DNA of 64,000 nucleotides, from the NCBI RefSeq assembly GCF_001717465.1, contig NZ_CP017074.1, positions 885,642 to 949,641 on the forward strand. The letters run 5' to 3'. The position numbers were made by a program, and so were the translations under genes. This DNA is from Luteimonas sp. JM171. Lineage in GTDB: Bacteria; Pseudomonadota; Gammaproteobacteria; Xanthomonadales; Xanthomonadaceae. The notes beneath the pieces are model-generated. The model was given only the letters and a program-made list of their open reading frames with translations. It searched no databases and was not told where the DNA came from. Shown piece after piece: positions 60,950 to 64,000 of the stretch; position 1 is the stretch's first letter, and every line of letters starts with the position of its first letter.

Positions 60950-62287
60950 ATGACCGCTGACTCCACTGCCCCGCTCACCCGCCTTGCCGTCGCCCGCCAG
61001 GCCTGGCCGATCATCCTGGCCAATGCGGCGGTGCCCGCGCTCGGGCTGGTGGACACCGCGGTCATCGGCCATTTCGGCACCGCGACCGGACTCGGCGGGC
61101 TGGCGCTGGGCGCGCTGCTGTTCAACTTCGTCTACTGGAGCTTCGGCTTCCTGCGCATGGGCACCACGGGTTTCGTCGCCCAGGCATTGGGGGCGGGCGA
61201 CGAGGTGGAAGTGCGCGCGGCGCTGGGCCGGGCGGTGCTGATGGCGGTGGCGCTGGGCGCGGCGCTGGTGGCGCTGCAGTGGCCCATCGTCACCGTGTAC
61301 CTGGCGCTGATGGACGGCAGCGCGGCGGTGGAGGACGCCACCGCCGGCTACTTCCAGACCCGGATCTGGGGCGCGCCCGCGGCGCTCACCCTGTTTGCCT
61401 GCAGCGGGCTGCTGATCGGCTTGGGGCGCAGCCGCGAGCTGCTCTTCGTGCAGCTGCTGCTCAACGGCCTCAACGCGGGCCTGGACATCTGGTTCGCGGG
61501 CTACCTGGGCATGGGCGTGCGCGGCATCGGCTTGGGCACCGCGATCGCCGAGTGGAGCACCTGCGCGGTGGCGCTGGTGGTGGTGGGGCGCGTGCTGCGC
61601 GCGCGGCACGACGGTCGCGAACCCTTCCTGTCCTGGGGGCGCATCGCGGACGGCGCGCGCATCCGCCAATCGTTGGCCGCCAACGGCGACATCCTCATCC
61701 GCACCCTGTGCCTGCTGTTCGCCTTCGCCTGGTTCGCCAACGCCGGCGCACGCTTTGGCGACGTGACCCTGGCCGCCAACCACATCCTGCTGCAGCTGGT
61801 GTCGTTCAGCGCGTTCTTCCTGGACGGCTTCGCCTTCGTCGCCGAGGCCCGGGTGGGCGCGGCCTGGGGCGCGCGCAGCCGCAGCCGCTTCCGCCGCGCG
61901 GTGCGCCTGACCAGCGAGCTGGCGGTGGGCACCGCGCTGGTGCTGGCGCTGCTCATCTTCCTGTCCGGCGAGGCCGCGATCAGCGTGCTCACCACCCTGC
62001 CCGGCGTGCGTGAGGCCGCGTTTACCTACCTGCCCTGGGCGGCGCTGTACGTGCTGGTGTCGGTGGCGGCGTTCCAGCTTGATGGCGTGTTCATCGGCAC
62101 CACGCGCACCCGCGAGATGCGCAACGCCGGGGTGATCTCGCTGGCGGTGTTCCTGCTCGCCGCGTGGGCGTTGGCCGGCCCCTGGGGCAACCACGGGCTG
62201 TGGGTGGCCTTCATCATCTACGTCATTGCCAGGGCCGGGGCCCTGTGGCCTTACTTCCGGCGGATGGAAGCGGAGCTGGCGGCCTGA
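60950..62287 (+). CDS. MATE-family efflux transporter (DinF-like)
   Basis: The 445-residue protein has twelve transmembrane helices in the MATE fold: the N-terminal VLILANAAVPALGLVDTAVIGHFG-type motif (here IILANAAVPALGLVDTA) and the middle repeat LAANHILLQLVSF. These are DinF-branch features. MATE carriers export cationic drugs or metabolites in exchange for sodium or protons; the substrate cannot be deduced. No lexA gene or clear SOS box is adjacent, so SOS regulation is not indicated. Confidence 0.92.
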   Translation: MTADSTAPLTRLAVARQAWPIILANAAVPALGLVDTAVIGHFGTATGLGGLALGALLFNFVYWSFGFLRMGTTGFVAQALGAGDEVEVRAALGRAVLMAVALGAALVALQWPIVTVYLALMDGSAAVEDATAGYFQTRIWGAPAALTLFACSGLLIGLGRSRELLFVQLLLNGLNAGLDIWFAGYLGMGVRGIGLGTAIAEWSTCAVALVVVGRVLRARHDGREPFLSWGRIADGARIRQSLAANGDILIRTLCLLFAFAWFANAGARFGDVTLAANHILLQLVSFSAFFLDGFAFVAEARVGAAWGARSRSRFRRAVRLTSELAVGTALVLALLIFLSGEAAISVLTTLPGVREAAFTYLPWAALYVLVSVAAFQLDGVFIGTTRTREMRNAGVISLAVFLLAAWALAGPWGNHGLWVAFIIYVIARAGALWPYFRRMEAELAA

Positions 62288-62335
62288 GCCCTGGCCGCTT
62301 GCGCCGGTTCACCCTGGCCAGACGCGCGCTGGCCG

Positions 62336-62680
62336 ATGCTGGAGACCCGCGTTCATATGTTGGCCAGCGCGATGCACCTGATCGAACTGTTCCTGCCCCT
62401 GCGCGATGGAACCGGCACGGCGTTCCCCAAGGAGTTGTTCGACGCTGTCCGCGACGACCTGGCGGAGGTCTTTGGCGGCGTCACCGCGTTCACCCGTACG
62501 CCCGCCACGGGACTGTGGGAGGACGATGGCGGGGAGGTGCGTCGTGACGAAGTGGTGCTGTTCGAAGTGATGTCCGACCAGCTCGACCACGGCTGGTGGA
62601 AGCACTACCGCGCCCAGCTTGAGCAGCGATTCCGCCAGGACGAGGTGCTGGTGCGCGCATCCGCGGTCCAGCGGCTCTGA
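62336..62680 (+). CDS. Small hypothetical protein
   Basis: The frame from ATG 62336 encodes 114 residues; ATGs at 62357 and 62372 are other candidates, and the last gives the more natural start MHLIELFLPLRDGTG. The product is acidic and soluble, with FPKELFDAVRDDLAEVFGGVTAF and HGWWKHYRAQLEQRFRQDEV, a mix of strand and helix that recalls small alpha/beta dimers. I do not recognise a family or function. It lies 50 bases after the MATE gene on the same strand and may be cotranscribed. Confidence 0.65.
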   Translation: MLETRVHMLASAMHLIELFLPLRDGTGTAFPKELFDAVRDDLAEVFGGVTAFTRTPATGLWEDDGGEVRRDEVVLFEVMSDQLDHGWWKHYRAQLEQRFRQDEVLVRASAVQRL

Positions 62681-62696
62681 TCCCGGCGCCGGCCGA

Positions 62697-62912
62697 TCAG
62701 CGGGCAGTGCCGGCGGTAGCCGCATCCTGGAGCGAAGCCTGCAGGGCGGTGGCAAGGGCGGCGTCGCCGCTGACCAGGTCACGCCATTTCAGCACCAGGC
62801 CCTTGCGGCGCCCCTTGGGCACGAGCTTCAACTCCTCGGGCGTGAGGGTGAGGGTGTAGAGCGCATCGCCGATTTCCAGCTCGCGCTTCAGTGGTTTGTC
62901 GAGCGGCGTCAT
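62697..62912 (-). CDS. Small conserved hypothetical protein
   Basis: The 71-residue protein from ATG 62912 starts MTPLDKPLKRELEIGDALYTLTLTP, with the basic block VPKGRRKGLVLKWRDLV and an Ala-rich end. It is probably a short beta-hairpin-like cytosolic protein. Similar small genes of unknown role occur in Xanthomonadaceae. A GCCAATGCG stretch with AGGAG slightly upstream (62915-62935) can serve as ribosome site. Confidence 0.6.
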   Translation of the reverse strand: MTPLDKPLKRELEIGDALYTLTLTPEELKLVPKGRRKGLVLKWRDLVSGDAALATALQASLQDAATAGTAR

Positions 62913-63002
62913 CGCATTGGCTCCTGTGGGAAGCGCGCGCCCCATCCGGGTCTTTCACGCGCAGGGCCGTAGCCTCGGCCCTCCCGCGTGAAGGAGCCGG
63001 CC

Positions 63003-63212
63003 ATGTCCAGGCCCGAAGACCGGAACGACGACACCCGCCCGCGTGACGACAAGACGGACCAGCGACCGGCAACGGCCGACCCGTTGGATCAGGCCGCAAA
63101 GCCCGACCCGAAGGCCGGGCTCGATCGCGAGGTGGGCGACCTTGAAGACCCTGACGCGGAAGCCGATGGCGCCGTGCCGGGCCGGGCTGGCGGCGGCCTG
63201 GCCGGCGGCTGA
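63003..63212 (+). CDS. Short charged low-complexity protein
   Basis: The ATG at 63003 follows GAAGGAG by seven bases, a good ribosome site. The 69-residue product is almost entirely Asp, Arg, Pro, Ala and Gly (start MSRPEDRNDDTRPRDDKTD, end PGRAGGGLAGG), with no hydrophobic core, so it should be disordered. No function is recognised. Coding status rests on the ribosome site, the codon bias and the clean ending before aceA. Confidence 0.5.
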   Translation: MSRPEDRNDDTRPRDDKTDQRPATADPLDQAAKPDPKAGLDREVGDLEDPDAEADGAVPGRAGGGLAGG

Positions 63213-63227
63213 GCGCAGGTCCCCGGC

Positions 63228-64000
63228 CTAGGCAACCGCGCGCGCGAGCTCCTGGAACTGCGCCTCCTCGGTGGATCCGGTGAGCGCGGTCACCGATGAC
63301 GCGCCGCCCTGGATCACGGTGGTGACGTCGTCGAAGTAGCCGGCGCCCACTTCCTGCTGGTGCGAGACGAAGGTGTAGCCCTTCTCGCGCGCGGCGAACT
63401 CCGGCTCCTGCACCTGCTCCACGTAGTGGCGCATGCCCTCGCCGCGGGCGTAGTCGTGGGCGAAGCGGAAGCTGTTGAACCAGTTGATGTGGATGCCGGC
63501 CAGGGTGATGAACTGGAAGCGGTAGCCCAGCGCGGCCAGGTCATCCTGGAAGCTGGCGATCTGGCGGTCGTCGAGGTTCTTCTTCCAGTTGAAGCTGGGC
63601 GAGCAGTTGTAGGCCAGCAGCTTGTCCGGATGCCTGGCGTGCACGGCCTGGGCGAACTCGCGGGCGAAGCCGATGTCCGGCGTGCCGGTCTCGCACCACA
63701 CCAGGTCGGCGTAGGGCGCGTAGGCCACGCCCCGGCTGATCGACTGCTCCAGGCCGTTGCGCACCTTGAAGAAGCCCTCCGCGGTGCGCTCACCGGTGAG
63801 GAAGGGCGCGTCGTTGGGATCGTGATCGGAAGTCACCAGGGTCGCCGCCTCGGCGTCGGTGCGGGCAAGCACGATGGTCGGCACGCCGGCCACGTCCGCC
63901 GCCAGGCGTGCGGCCACGAGCTTCTGCACCGCCTCGGCGGTGGGCACCAGGACCTTGCCGCCCATGTGGCCGCACTTCTTCACCGCCGCCAGCTGGTCCT
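63228..64000 (-). CDS. aceA: Isocitrate lyase, 3' part (continues beyond the window)
   Basis: AceA splits isocitrate into glyoxylate and succinate in the glyoxylate shunt. The visible 257 codons are the C-terminal half. The catalytic cysteine loop [14 protein letters not shown] lies at the right end; further family blocks are [34 protein letters not shown] and the late [14 protein letters not shown]. The gene continues past base 64000 toward its start. Together with the FadL-type porin it fits growth on fatty acids or acetate. Confidence 0.95.
   Translation of the reverse strand, partial: DQLAAVKKCGHMGGKVLVPTAEAVQKLVAARLAADVAGVPTIVLARTDAEAATLVTSDHDPNDAPFLTGERTAEGFFKVRNGLEQSISRGVAYAPYADLVWCETGTPDIGFAREFAQAVHARHPDKLLAYNCSPSFNWKKNLDDRQIASFQDDLAALGYRFQFITLAGIHINWFNSFRFAHDYARGEGMRHYVEQVQEPEFAAREKGYTFVSHQQEVGAGYFDDVTTVIQGGASSVTALTGSTEEAQFQELARAVA

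Overview
The window is GC-rich chromosomal DNA from a gammaproteobacterium. Gene order and protein style (cytochrome oxidase cluster of the coxB-coxA-ctaG-coxC type, trifunctional-size PutA without a DNA-binding domain, very long AlgC-type phosphomannomutase, integron cassettes with translated attC tails) point to the Xanthomonadaceae/Lysobacteraceae (Luteimonas, Lysobacter or a relative). This taxonomic call is inference from gene content; no rRNA or tRNA gene was seen.

Layout. 1-1671: two adjacent IS3-family elements, one running off the left edge, the other lacking its orfA. 1672-5467: an array of integron gene cassettes, all read on the minus strand, with seven complete attC sites, eight cassettes (one duplicated almost perfectly) and no integrase gene nearby. 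5468-5705: the attI-side flank, with a possible promoter and a degenerate attC-like element. 5706-13734: a minus-strand aa3-type cytochrome c oxidase cluster (coxB, coxA, small membrane protein, ctaG, coxC, surf1, Sco-like protein, ctaA, cyoE), with a DUF2909 gene on the plus strand. 13993-25147: putA, fadL, rhomboid protease, DUF1820 gene, then the minus-strand gpmI-envC-ctpA group and a repeat protein. 25250-39388: lipoprotein M28 peptidase, tyrS, M23 endopeptidase, the peptidoglycan-recycling pair anmK/ampG, xthA, a di-heme peroxidase, pyrE, a MscS-like/CmpX membrane protein, a PhnA-type zinc ribbon protein and a periplasmic ATP-dependent DNA ligase. 39502-44390: phosphomannomutase with a membrane-sensor-like extension, dut, coaBC (split by a frameshift or a real gene split) and radC. 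44387-48144: a Fur-box-controlled siderophore ABC importer. 48342-55612: argS, a SPOR protein, an SDR, a cupin and the polyamine genes speA/speE. 55630-64000: PII protein, ubiK, comM, S9 peptidase, MATE transporter, small hypotheticals and the 3' part of aceA (isocitrate lyase).

Apart from the cassette region the window is ordinary core genome. No stretch above about 300 bases lacks a gene. The accessory interest lies in 1-5700: cassettes that mostly encode exported or membrane proteins, attC sites that supply C-terminal tails and, apparently, ribosome-binding sequence, and evidence of recent cassette copying although no integrase lies within 58 kb on the attI side. Several core genes also have a good -10 hexamer only 6-8 nt before the start codon, which suggests leaderless messages.
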